From: Bacteroidia bacterium
Lineage (GTDB): Bacteria > Bacteroidota > Bacteroidia > AKYH767-A > OLB10
Assembly: GCA_025450095.1 (NCBI GenBank)
Contig: JANWID010000196.1
Location: 1-5,044, forward strand
Reading direction: 5' to 3'
DNA length: 5,044 nt
Numbering within the stretch: the first letter of the stretch is position 1; every line of letters starts with the position of its first letter. Positions 1 through 5,044 of the stretch are shown in pieces. The notes under the pieces were generated by a model. The model was not told the origin of the DNA and did not search any database. It worked only from the letters and a program-made list of their open reading frames with translations. The position numbers were made by a program, and so were the translations under genes.

Positions 1-7
1 ATTTTTT

Positions 8-1537
8 CTATTGAACAATTATCTTCCTGGAATAATGATTCACTCCGGACTTATCTAAAAAGTTCAAAATGTAATTGCCAGATCTTAAATCCTTCAAAAC
101 AATTTCATTATTGCCTTTACGGATGGAAGTAGAGAGATAGAGTTTTCCAAGATAATCCCTGATTTCAATTGATTCGCAATTCTCGTCATCAATTTGTACT
201 GTAATTTTATCGCTGGCAGGATTTGGATATATAACCAGGTTATTGGATTCTAATTCTTCAAAACCCACAGATGAGTATACATACTTTGAAATGAAATTTC
301 CGTAAGATCCTTCATTTCCAATAAACACTATCTGACCACTTGCTTCTGCATTCACATAATTTATTCGTTCATAAACTCCCGAAATGCCATAAGTGACAAG
401 ACCATTCACCCCATTATTTGTATTCAAGGCACCTGTCAATATATTAACCTGGTAAAATACTCCATTATACTGAGCGGTATTTCCAAAGTACCCGGTATTA
501 AATCCAACACCTGCAACAATAACTGAATTACCCGATTTAATAATGGATGCAGGCATCACTGAATAACCTGGTTGATTAAAAGTATAAAAGCCTCCTCCAA
601 ACCAGGATGTAATCAATGCGCCATAATAGGAGACTCCAAAAATTTGAGGATTCATATCATTTGACAGTGGGCTGCCTACATAGCTTGATGTTACAGCAAT
701 ATAATTCGATCCATCGATTATCATATTTTCTATAAAATTATTCCCTGATTTTGGATAGAGAAAAGTTCCTGAGGTTCCGAATGAGGGATCAGGAAAGCCC
801 CATTGATCTAATCGCATGATACAATAATCGTAATCCGGACTTTCCAACAATCCTCCCAAAACAATATTATTTCCATCCAACAATACTTTACTTACACTTC
901 CATTTGTGACATGCCTGTATAGGCCATTCATATAAAACGAAGCATCCGGACTCCCGTTTGAATTGAAGCACCAGGCTGCAAATTTATAATCACCTGAATT
1001 GCCAAAGCAGGTGGTGCCTCCAACTACTATTTTACCATTTTGTTTAATGGCTACTGAGTAGAAGTCGTCATACTGAGCGTTCACATCGATAATTGAGTAT
1101 CCTGTTCCATTAAAAGAAGTATCAAGTTGACCATCTGGGGTCACACGGCCAATAAAAGCATTCCAATTTGATGGAGCTAATAAGCCTCCCACAAATACAA
1201 TCTTTCCATCTGGCTGTACGGCAAGATCGTTTATATGCTGTTGTGGGAATCCTAAATCAAAATACGTAATCCCATTAAAACCGAAGGTAGGATCTGCTTG
1301 TCCGTTAGGAAGCATTTTTGTAATTGCACAATCTGCAGAAGCAGAATATGCAGATGTGCCGCCCACATAATAATTTCCAGAAGCATCGGTTGTTGCACAA
1401 TATGCAAATGCGGAATCATTGTGAATGAATCCCCCTGTTCCAAAAGTTAAATCTGGAGTAAGAAAGCTTTGTGCCTTTGCAGGGAAAATAGATTGACTGA
1501 TAAAAATTAATAAAAGGATTAATTTTCTGTTATTCAT
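8..1537 (-). CDS. Secreted delta-60 repeat (probable beta-propeller) protein with T9SS type A sorting domain
   Basis: This 509-residue protein is probably exported by Sec and then by the type IX secretion system to the cell surface or medium. Residues 1-23 form a signal peptide: basic MNNRK, a hydrophobic core, then a likely AKA-Q cleavage site. Residues 26-408 carry degenerate delta-60 type repeats, each pairing a DGKIVVGG-like strand with an NGxxDxxFGxxG-like segment. The strand motif recurs near residues 52, 108, 165, 220, 274, 334 and 398, giving seven units 54-64 residues apart. Residues about 436-509 are a type A C-terminal sorting domain, with YPNPASDKITV, a late SGNYIL and a basic-hydrophobic end. 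No catalytic residues are recognisable, so a binding, adhesive or structural role is inference. It is transcribed divergently from the gene at 1799. The ATG at 1537 directly precedes the signal peptide, which fixes the start. The family assignment is firm; the function is unknown. Confidence 0.9.
   Translation of the reverse strand: MNNRKLILLLIFISQSIFPAKAQSFLTPDLTFGTGGFIHNDSAFAYCATTDASGNYYVGGTSAYSASADCAITKMLPNGQADPTFGFNGITYFDLGFPQQHINDLAVQPDGKIVFVGGLLAPSNWNAFIGRVTPDGQLDTSFNGTGYSIIDVNAQYDDFYSVAIKQNGKIVVGGTTCFGNSGDYKFAAWCFNSNGSPDASFYMNGLYRHVTNGSVSKVLLDGNNIVLGGLLESPDYDYCIMRLDQWGFPDPSFGTSGTFLYPKSGNNFIENMIIDGSNYIAVTSSYVGSPLSNDMNPQIFGVSYYGALITSWFGGGFYTFNQPGYSVMPASIIKSGNSVIVAGVGFNTGYFGNTAQYNGVFYQVNILTGALNTNNGVNGLVTYGISGVYERINYVNAEASGQIVFIGNEGSYGNFISKYVYSSVGFEELESNNLVIYPNPASDKITVQIDDENCESIEIRDYLGKLYLSTSIRKGNNEIVLKDLRSGNYILNFLDKSGVNHYSRKIIVQ
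11..232 (-). other. T9SS type A C-terminal sorting domain (coding segment)
   Basis: This segment encodes residues 436-509 of the delta-60 protein. It shows the family's landmarks in order: IYPNPASDKITVQI, a central IEIRDYLGKLY strand, a KDLRSGNYIL turn-strand and a final HYSRKIIVQ. Such domains are recognised by the type IX translocon and are usually removed or replaced by a lipopolysaccharide anchor at the surface. The gene ends in TAG at positions 8-10, so the domain is complete in the window. Confidence 0.9.
314..1462 (-). repeat. Seven degenerate delta-60 protein repeats
   Basis: Within the protein encoded at 8-1537, residues 26-408 consist of repeats of roughly 55-64 residues. The clearest unit has QPDGKIVFVGG at residues 108-118 followed by TPDGQLDTSFNGTG at 133-146. 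The NGxxDxxFG half is clear in the first four units and decays in the later ones (YYGALITSWFGGG at 304-316; TGALNTNNGVNG at 368-379). The seventh unit has its DGKIV-like strand (EASGQIVFIGN, 398-408) but no second half. A lone second half (LTPDLTFGTGG, 26-36) sits at the N-terminus instead. The repeat is visible only in the protein; the DNA is too diverged to count as a nucleotide tandem repeat. Confidence 0.8.
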
Positions 1538-1569
1538 AGTAGTATACTTTTTCTAAAAATTTAATGGTC

Positions 1570-1577
1570 CAAAGTTA
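1570..1577 (-). promoter_or_regulatory. Possible Bacteroidetes -7 element for the delta-60 gene
   Basis: On the minus strand this reads TAACTTTG, an exact match to the TAnnTTTG -7 consensus of the Bacteroidetes primary sigma factor. It lies 32 bp before the ATG, which would give a leader of about 25 nt. No TTTG -33 element sits at the usual spacing of about 19-21 bp; the nearest TTTG copies are 9 and 40 bp away. The call rests on the -7 box and its position alone. Confidence 0.35.
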
Positions 1578-1762
1578 AATTAATTCCAAAACCGGATATC
1601 ATTTCATTCAATTTCCACAAATGATGGCGAATTAAGTGAATGTGGCCGAATTTCTACAAATTGTTTTAGTCAGCCAACAGCATGAATGGTATTGATGAAT
1701 ACAGAAGCATTTATTCAGACAAAAAATTTCAATCTGGAAGTACCATTATTATCCTGTTTTTT

Positions 1763-1770
1763 TACATTTA
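1763..1770 (+). promoter_or_regulatory. Possible -7 element for the T9SS cargo gene at 1799
   Basis: TACATTTA matches seven of eight positions of TAnnTTTG and lies 28 bp before the ATG, which suits a short leader. There is no clear -33 TTTG at the expected spacing; TCTG at 1733-1736 is 26 bp away and is a poor candidate. This is a weak call supported mainly by position. Confidence 0.28.
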
Positions 1771-1798
1771 CGAATAAATCCTAAAAACTCAAAAGCGT

Positions 1799-2803
1799 AT
1801 GAAAAAACTCTACTTGATTATTCTTTCCGGACTGGGTTATGCAAATTATTGTGAAGCTCAACCCACCATGACGGCGGCCAATTTCAATCCAGTTGTTGGT
1901 CAAACCACCATCCTTCACAACCATACTCCAACTGCTTTAACTCCAGGGAATTCCGGGGCTAACCAAACCTGGAATTTTGCTTCCACACCCAATCTTGGCA
2001 CCCTCAATGTCGCTTTCATGACTCCAGCTTCTACGCCATATGCAGCCTCATTTCCAACAGCCAACCTGGCCAATAATCAGAATGGCTTATATGAATATAT
2101 GATTACAAACAACAATTTCATGGCACGTGCGGGTGTGTATGCACAAGGGACAACAATTCCATTTTCAAATGAAGAGAAGTATATGACTTTTCCGATGACT
2201 TATAACGGAACCTATACCGACCCATTCGGAGGCACTTTCGTTTCTGGTGGTTTTACCTTTACCCGAAGCGGAACCATTGAAGCTGTTGCTGATGGTTATG
2301 GAACTCTAATCTTACCATGGGGAACCATGACTAACGTACTTAGGATATACTATATTGAAGATTACCAGGATGTTTATTCATTTGGTACCATCGATTATTA
2401 CTCAGAAACCTATGCATGGGTAAAACCGGGCACGCATTATTTTCTGTATTCAATGACTCGCCTGGACGCAGCAGGGAATATTTCCTATGGAGGTTTTTAC
2501 ATCGATCCTTTAAGTACAGGACTTGAGAATATCGATGCTGAAGAAATAATGCTAAGCATGTATCCAAATCCAGCTTCTGAAACTTTGAATGTGAATTTCG
2601 TTAATAACGATCAGGCTCCAGTTATCTATACTGTAACCAATACACTTGGTCAAGTTGTACATTCTTCTAACGAAGGAATGCAGTCTCCTGGTCCGGTTGA
2701 AGGAAAAATTAATGTTTCAGAATTTCCTGAAGGAGTTTATTTTCTCAATATCCAGTTCGGCGATAAATCTACTGCCAGCAAGTTTGTAGTTAGGAAAAAT
2801 TAA
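1799..2803 (+). CDS. Secreted protein with T9SS type A sorting domain, function unknown
   Basis: This 334-residue protein begins with a short signal peptide (MKKLYLIILSGLGYANYCEA, likely cleaved before Q21). The mature region, about 21-240, is rich in Thr, Asn, Tyr and Gly and is probably mostly beta-strand. It contains PGNSGANQTWNFAS (49-62) and ADGYGTLILPWGTMTNVLRI (164-183). I recognise both as recurring signatures of a family of uncharacterised Bacteroidetes T9SS cargo proteins; that is recall, not a search. Residues about 252-334 form the type A sorting domain, with SMYPNPASETLNV, NTLGQVVHSS and EGVYFLNIQ, ending in KFVVRKN. No enzyme motif is apparent, so I assign only an exported or surface role. 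The ATG at 1799 immediately precedes the signal peptide. The gene is divergent from the neighbour on its left and is closed by the terminator at 2828-2876, so it is probably monocistronic. Confidence 0.9.
   Translation: MKKLYLIILSGLGYANYCEAQPTMTAANFNPVVGQTTILHNHTPTALTPGNSGANQTWNFASTPNLGTLNVAFMTPASTPYAASFPTANLANNQNGLYEYMITNNNFMARAGVYAQGTTIPFSNEEKYMTFPMTYNGTYTDPFGGTFVSGGFTFTRSGTIEAVADGYGTLILPWGTMTNVLRIYYIEDYQDVYSFGTIDYYSETYAWVKPGTHYFLYSMTRLDAAGNISYGGFYIDPLSTGLENIDAEEIMLSMYPNPASETLNVNFVNNDQAPVIYTVTNTLGQVVHSSNEGMQSPGPVEGKINVSEFPEGVYFLNIQFGDKSTASKFVVRKN
2552..2800 (+). other. T9SS type A C-terminal sorting domain (coding segment)
   Basis: This segment encodes residues 252-334 of the protein at 1799-2803. 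The landmarks are MYPNPASETLNVNF, VTNTLGQVV, INVSEFPEGVYFLNIQF and a lysine-flanked KFVVRKN end. It has the same order of motifs as the domain of the divergent neighbour but is clearly diverged from it, so a recent duplication of the tail is unlikely. Confidence 0.9.
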
Positions 2804-2827
2804 CCACAATTCTACACCTTCAATGTC

Positions 2828-2876
2828 GTGCGGGATTTCAATTGGACAAAGTCATCCGTTGAAATCCCGCACTTTT
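2828..2876 (+). terminator. Intrinsic terminator after the T9SS cargo gene
   Basis: GTGCGGGATTTCAA (2828-2841) pairs perfectly over 14 bp with TTGAAATCCCGCAC (2859-2872). The interior can extend through GGA (2844-2846) with TCC (2855-2857). A TTTT run and TATAT follow directly at 2873-2880. The stem starts 25 bp after the stop codon at 2803. The T tract lies on the plus-strand side, so it ends transcription of the 1799-2803 gene and separates it from the lipoprotein gene at 2933. Confidence 0.85.
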
Positions 2877-2881
2877 ATATA

Positions 2882-2900
2882 CAGGGATCTCTGATCCCCG
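2882..2900 (+). other. Small second hairpin in the 2803-2933 gap
   Basis: GGGATC (2884-2889) and GATCCC (2893-2898) form a 6-bp inverted repeat with a 3-nt loop, and C2882 can also pair with G2900 beyond one mismatch. It lies 11 bp after the main terminator stem and is followed by GTTTCTTC, a poor U tract. It could be a backup terminator, a structure in the leader of the downstream lipoprotein gene, or chance. Confidence 0.3.
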
Positions 2901-2932
2901 TTTCTTCAAACAATATTTGATAAAAATAAATC

Positions 2933-3487
2933 ATGAGGAAATACAAATTCAAATCTTCAGTAGTAATAATCATTTCTGTTCTGGTTTCCTGCAAAAGTGA
3001 AGTGCAGCTTAAATCAATTGATCCTGTTTATCAAATTCTCTTTTCACCATTTTCTACCAAACATATTGCGATTTTCAATTGCGAAAATAAAACCGACACA
3101 ATTATTTTTTATCCTGTTGAGGAACGTCTTAATAAAATCAGGCACTTTGAACGCGGATTCTACAATGAATATATCAAAATTGTAGAATATGAATTAACAC
3201 CCGGGAGCTATCACCAGTTTCCGCAAAACCCTAAAGCCATTTTTCTCTCACTGACAAACAGGACTGATAACGACAGAACACAAGTTAGATTAAATTTCCT
3301 GGGATTAATTTTTGATGAGGATGGTTTGTATAGTTTAATTCAAAATGGCGTAACCATGTTAAGCGATTCCCACGCCAGATATAAATTTATCAATATAAAT
3401 GATTGCATCAAAAGCGTTCAATTGGATCAGCAAAAGGGAGTTATTGAATTTACAGATTGCGATGGTCAAAAATGGAACCGAAAATAA
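2933..3487 (+). CDS. Putative lipoprotein, function unknown
   Basis: I do not recognise this 184-residue protein. It starts with a basic MRKYKFK stretch and a hydrophobic core, then a lipobox LVSC with the lipidated cysteine at residue 20, so it should be a membrane-anchored lipoprotein. Residues 21-23 (KSE) only partly resemble the lysine-plus-acidic surface export signal described for some Bacteroidetes lipoproteins, so surface placement is uncertain. The mature part looks soluble and mixed alpha/beta, with three more cysteines (50, 158, 176) and no membrane segment or catalytic motif. Its C-terminal GVIEFTDCDGQKWNRK ends hydrophilic and does not resemble a T9SS sorting domain. It has its own space between the terminator at 2828-2876 and the promoter near 3537, suggesting a single-gene unit. 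AATATTTG at 2912-2919 resembles a -7 box but lies only 13 bp before the ATG. The coding call is fairly firm because of the lipobox. Confidence 0.78.
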   Translation: MRKYKFKSSVVIIISVLVSCKSEVQLKSIDPVYQILFSPFSTKHIAIFNCENKTDTIIFYPVEERLNKIRHFERGFYNEYIKIVEYELTPGSYHQFPQNPKAIFLSLTNRTDNDRTQVRLNFLGLIFDEDGLYSLIQNGVTMLSDSHARYKFININDCIKSVQLDQQKGVIEFTDCDGQKWNRK

Positions 3488-3536
3488 ATTCGTCATTTCA
3501 TGTAAGCACTGATGAATGCAATAAAGGAATTAACAA

Positions 3537-3568
3537 ATTGTCTTCTTGAATTGAAATTTGTATCTTTA
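3537..3568 (+). promoter_or_regulatory. Bacteroidetes-type promoter for the NTF2-like gene
   Basis: ATTG (3537-3540) lies 20 bp before TATCTTTA (3561-3568). This fits the TTTG, ~20 bp, TAnnTTTG primary promoter with one mismatch in each box. It is preceded by the common TTTG extension (ATTTG at 3556-3560). Initiation would fall near 3575, leaving a leader of about 27 nt before the TTG start at 3602. It supports separate transcription of the downstream gene from the lipoprotein gene at 2933. Confidence 0.5.
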
Positions 3569-3601
3569 ATGAACATACTTGAGTAGCAACATTATTAAAA
3601 T

Positions 3602-4084
3602 TTGAAGAAAATATTTTTGATCTCTGTTATGATTTCCGGAATACCCGGACTTTTGGGATGTAACAATAACAATTTCAATAAGGAAGCAAAAACTCAAACT
3701 AATTCCAGGGAAATGTCAGTCACCGAGGATACCTTACAAAAAGCTCTTGAAGCATTCAACCGACATGATCTTGATGCAATCATGGAATATTTTGCAGAAG
3801 ATTGCTCATTTGATTTTCCAAGAGGCCCTGAACCATATGGACAACGCTTCATTGGAAAAGCTGCTGTTCGAGAAGCTCTCGCTGGTCGATTCAGAGGAAT
3901 TCCTGATGTGCATTACGGAGAAGACAGGCATTGGGTATCTGGAGATAAAGGAGTTTCTGAATGGACACTTACCGGAACAACCACTTCAGGGATTCCTGTG
4001 AAAGTAAGAGGCTGTGATCTTTGGGAGTTTAAAGATGGTAAAATAACCAGGAAAGATTCCTATTGGAAAATAGTGGAGCATTGA
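3602..4084 (+). CDS. SnoaL/NTF2-like domain lipoprotein
   Basis: This 160-residue protein combines a lipoprotein signal (MKKIFLI, hydrophobic core, lipobox LLGC with Cys20), an Asn-rich linker, and an NTF2-like fold from about residue 39. That domain has TLQKALEAFNRHDLDAIMEY, typical of the first helices, then FAEDCSFDF, a GKAAVREAL helix, and the closing GCDLWEFKDGKITRKDSYWK strands, which match the SnoaL-like/ketosteroid-isomerase-related group. Members bind small hydrophobic ligands or act as isomerases, cyclases or hydrolases; the substrate here cannot be told. The start is TTG at 3602, since an in-frame TAA lies at 3596-3598 and only this start supplies the signal peptide. An ATG at 3713 would give a cytosolic form of about 123 residues, the more usual size for the family, so a later start is possible. 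It probably has its own promoter at 3537-3568. Confidence 0.85.
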   Translation: MKKIFLISVMISGIPGLLGCNNNNFNKEAKTQTNSREMSVTEDTLQKALEAFNRHDLDAIMEYFAEDCSFDFPRGPEPYGQRFIGKAAVREALAGRFRGIPDVHYGEDRHWVSGDKGVSEWTLTGTTTSGIPVKVRGCDLWEFKDGKITRKDSYWKIVEH

Positions 4085-4205
4085 GAATTCAATATAAAAT
4101 TAGTTTTGTTTGGAAGAATTATTTTTCAGTTTATAATTCATATTTTCATTTATAGTATTGGATTACAGCTCAATAGATCTTATATCAAGAAGAAAAAAAT
4201 AGCTT

Positions 4206-4235
4206 TGTAACCTTTCCATTTCTCATTTCCTCTAA
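4206..4235 (+). promoter_or_regulatory. Candidate ECF sigma-type promoter of the DoxX-like/sigma operon
   Basis: TGTAACCTTT (-35-like, from 4206) and CCTCTAA (-10-like, 4229-4235) are arranged like extracytoplasmic-function sigma promoters, which have an AAC-containing -35 and a CGTC-like -10. The gap between AAC (4209-4211) and CCTCTAA is 17 bp. Initiation near 4242 would leave about 24 nt before the ATG at 4266. An overlapping primary-type -7 box, TAGCTTTG (4200-4207), matches TAnnTTTG exactly but lacks a good -33 partner. Either or both could drive the operon. The ECF reading is inference. Confidence 0.4.
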
Positions 4236-4265
4236 GGAAGTACAAACAATTTAATCCAATTGAAA

Positions 4266-4646
4266 ATGGAAGCTATCGCATTAAATCAATCCGTTAAGCA
4301 AACCTATAATTTATTAAAACTCACATTTGGAATTGTACCAATTGTTGCAGGACTTGATAAATTCACTAACATTCTAACTGATTGGGATCACTACATCCAA
4401 CCGGGATTTGCGGCGTTATTACCAATTGAACCTTCAAGCTTTATGATGATCGTGGGTGTAATTGAAATAATTGCAGGAATAATTGTCCTCATGAAGCCTG
4501 CTGTTGGGGGTTATATTGTTGCCGCCTGGCTAACCTTGATTTCAATCATGTTATTGTTAAGTGGCCAGTATCTTGACGTTGCAGTGCGTGACCTCGTAAT
4601 GGCTATGGGTGCTTTTTCATTAGCCCGGTTGGCACAGTTATTTTAA
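4266..4646 (+). CDS. Small four-helix DoxX-like inner-membrane protein
   Basis: This 126-residue protein is mostly hydrophobic. Membrane helices are predicted by eye at about residues 14-32, 58-76, 80-100 and 105-124. The fourth is introduced by QYLDVAVRDLVMAMGAF, a conserved-looking charged segment. Four short helices, an early FGIVPIVAGLDKF and the length suit the DoxX-like group of small membrane proteins, whose biochemical role is mostly unknown and has been linked to redox or stress functions in some members. The ATG at 4266 is preferred; an in-frame TTG at 4260 would add only two residues. There is no clear Shine-Dalgarno sequence, as is usual in this phylum. The sigma factor gene begins 21 bp after its stop with no terminator between, so the two are very likely co-transcribed. 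A role as partner or sensor for the sigma factor is only inference. Confidence 0.8.
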   Translation: MEAIALNQSVKQTYNLLKLTFGIVPIVAGLDKFTNILTDWDHYIQPGFAALLPIEPSSFMMIVGVIEIIAGIIVLMKPAVGGYIVAAWLTLISIMLLLSGQYLDVAVRDLVMAMGAFSLARLAQLF

Positions 4647-4667
4647 TAAAAAAAGCGTAATTTCATT

Positions 4668-5044
4668 ATGAAAATAGTAGAGCAATTGGAAGACATAGAA
4701 GTCATACAAAAAATCCTTAACGGAGACATCGCGTTATTTGAAATCCTGATCCGCAGGTACAATTCTCCTCTGTATAAAACGGGCAGATCGTATAATTTCA
4801 ATCACGAAGATACACAGGATTTGATGCAGGATACCTGGATTGAAGCCTATTCTAATATTTCCAAATTTGAAAACCGTTCTTCATTTAAAACCTGGATTAT
4901 AAAAATAATGCTGAACAAATGCTTTAAGAAAAAGCAAAAATTCAGTTTCAAAAATGAGATTACTTCAGAAATCAATGATAAATCAATACCCATGTTTTCA
5001 GATCAGCAACATACCGACGCAAATAAAATAATTATGAATGGTGA
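4668..5044 (+). CDS. ECF-type RNA polymerase sigma factor, 3' end beyond window
   Basis: The 125 codons visible here encode sigma region 2 of an extracytoplasmic-function (sigma-70 family) factor, which directs RNA polymerase to a dedicated promoter set. The features are IALFEILIRRYNSPLY (21-36), the HEDTQDLMQDTWIEAY core helix (46-61) that contacts the beta' clamp, and FENRSSFKTWIIKIMLNKC (67-85), the -10-recognition helix area. A Lys-rich stretch at 87-96 begins the linker toward region 4, which lies outside the window. The ATG at 4668 gives the usual short N-terminus (EQLEDIEVIQKILNGD). It follows the DoxX-like gene by 21 bp. No anti-sigma factor is visible; one may lie downstream. The reading frame is open to the edge, so this is truncation by the window, not a broken gene. 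Confidence 0.93.
   Translation, partial: MKIVEQLEDIEVIQKILNGDIALFEILIRRYNSPLYKTGRSYNFNHEDTQDLMQDTWIEAYSNISKFENRSSFKTWIIKIMLNKCFKKKQKFSFKNEITSEINDKSIPMFSDQQHTDANKIIMNG

Noticed and set aside
1252..1443. 63-codon open frame on the minus strand inside the delta-60 gene
   Set aside because: It overlaps the well-supported 509-residue gene on the same strand in another frame and shows no domain, signal or start context of its own.
2340..2567. 75-codon open frame antisense to the T9SS cargo gene
   Set aside because: It lies wholly within a gene with clear domain structure, and the translated sequence has no recognisable features.
2912..2919. AATATTTG as a -7 promoter box for the lipoprotein gene
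   Set aside because: It has one mismatch and no -33 partner, and at 13 bp before the ATG it would leave almost no leader.
2997..3185. 62-codon open frame within the lipoprotein gene
   Set aside because: It is an out-of-frame shadow; the longer frame has a signal peptide and lipobox.
3488..3517. Inverted repeat ATTCGTCA / TGATGAAT right after the lipoprotein stop
   Set aside because: It is an 8-bp stem with one G-T pair and a 14-nt loop, with no T tract after it, so it does not qualify as an intrinsic terminator.
3747..4001. 84-codon open frame within the NTF2-like gene
   Set aside because: It is an out-of-frame shadow of a gene with a recognisable domain.
4116..4139. Inverted repeat GAATTAT / ATAATTC after the NTF2-like gene
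   Set aside because: The 7-bp stem is almost all A-T with a 10-nt loop, likely by chance in AT-rich sequence. ATATTTTC follows, but the stem is too weak to call a terminator.
1..5044. Search for a mobile element, defence system or CRISPR array
   Set aside because: I saw no transposase, integrase, nuclease or helicase motifs, no regularly spaced direct repeats, no tRNA-like att site and no compositional break. The genes look like ordinary chromosomal envelope and regulatory genes.

Overview
The window looks like chromosomal DNA from a member of the Bacteroidetes (Bacteroidota), by inference. Three things point there. Two proteins end in C-terminal type A sorting domains of the type IX secretion system (T9SS), which is confined to this phylum and relatives. 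Candidate promoters resemble the Bacteroidetes TTTG / TAnnTTTG consensus rather than TTGACA / TATAAT. Gene starts lack clear Shine-Dalgarno sequences. Base composition is AT-rich throughout, with no visible compositional break. I see no transposase, integrase, CRISPR array, tRNA or rRNA.

Layout. Positions 8-1537 (minus strand) encode a secreted seven-repeat delta-60 protein, probably a beta-propeller, with a T9SS tail. A 261-bp divergent intergenic region (1538-1798) separates it from a second T9SS cargo protein (1799-2803, plus strand). That gene is followed by a strong intrinsic terminator (2828-2876). Next come an unrecognised small lipoprotein (2933-3487) and a SnoaL/NTF2-like lipoprotein with a TTG start and a good Bacteroidetes-type promoter (3602-4084). 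The last pair is a small four-helix DoxX-like membrane protein (4266-4646) and, 21 bp later, an ECF-type sigma factor that runs off the window (4668 onward).

How the genes relate. The left half holds envelope or secreted products with no evident joint pathway; the two T9SS cargos would both use export machinery encoded elsewhere. The right-hand pair looks like an operon. Upstream of it is a sequence resembling an ECF sigma promoter (TGTAACC, 16-bp gap, CCTCTAA). This suggests, without proving, that the sigma factor activates its own operon, with the DoxX-like membrane protein as a co-regulated partner.

I found no convincing undescribed defence or mobile system. The points most worth following are the DoxX/ECF-sigma arrangement and its promoter, the closed seven-blade architecture of the first protein, and the lipoprotein form of the NTF2-like protein.
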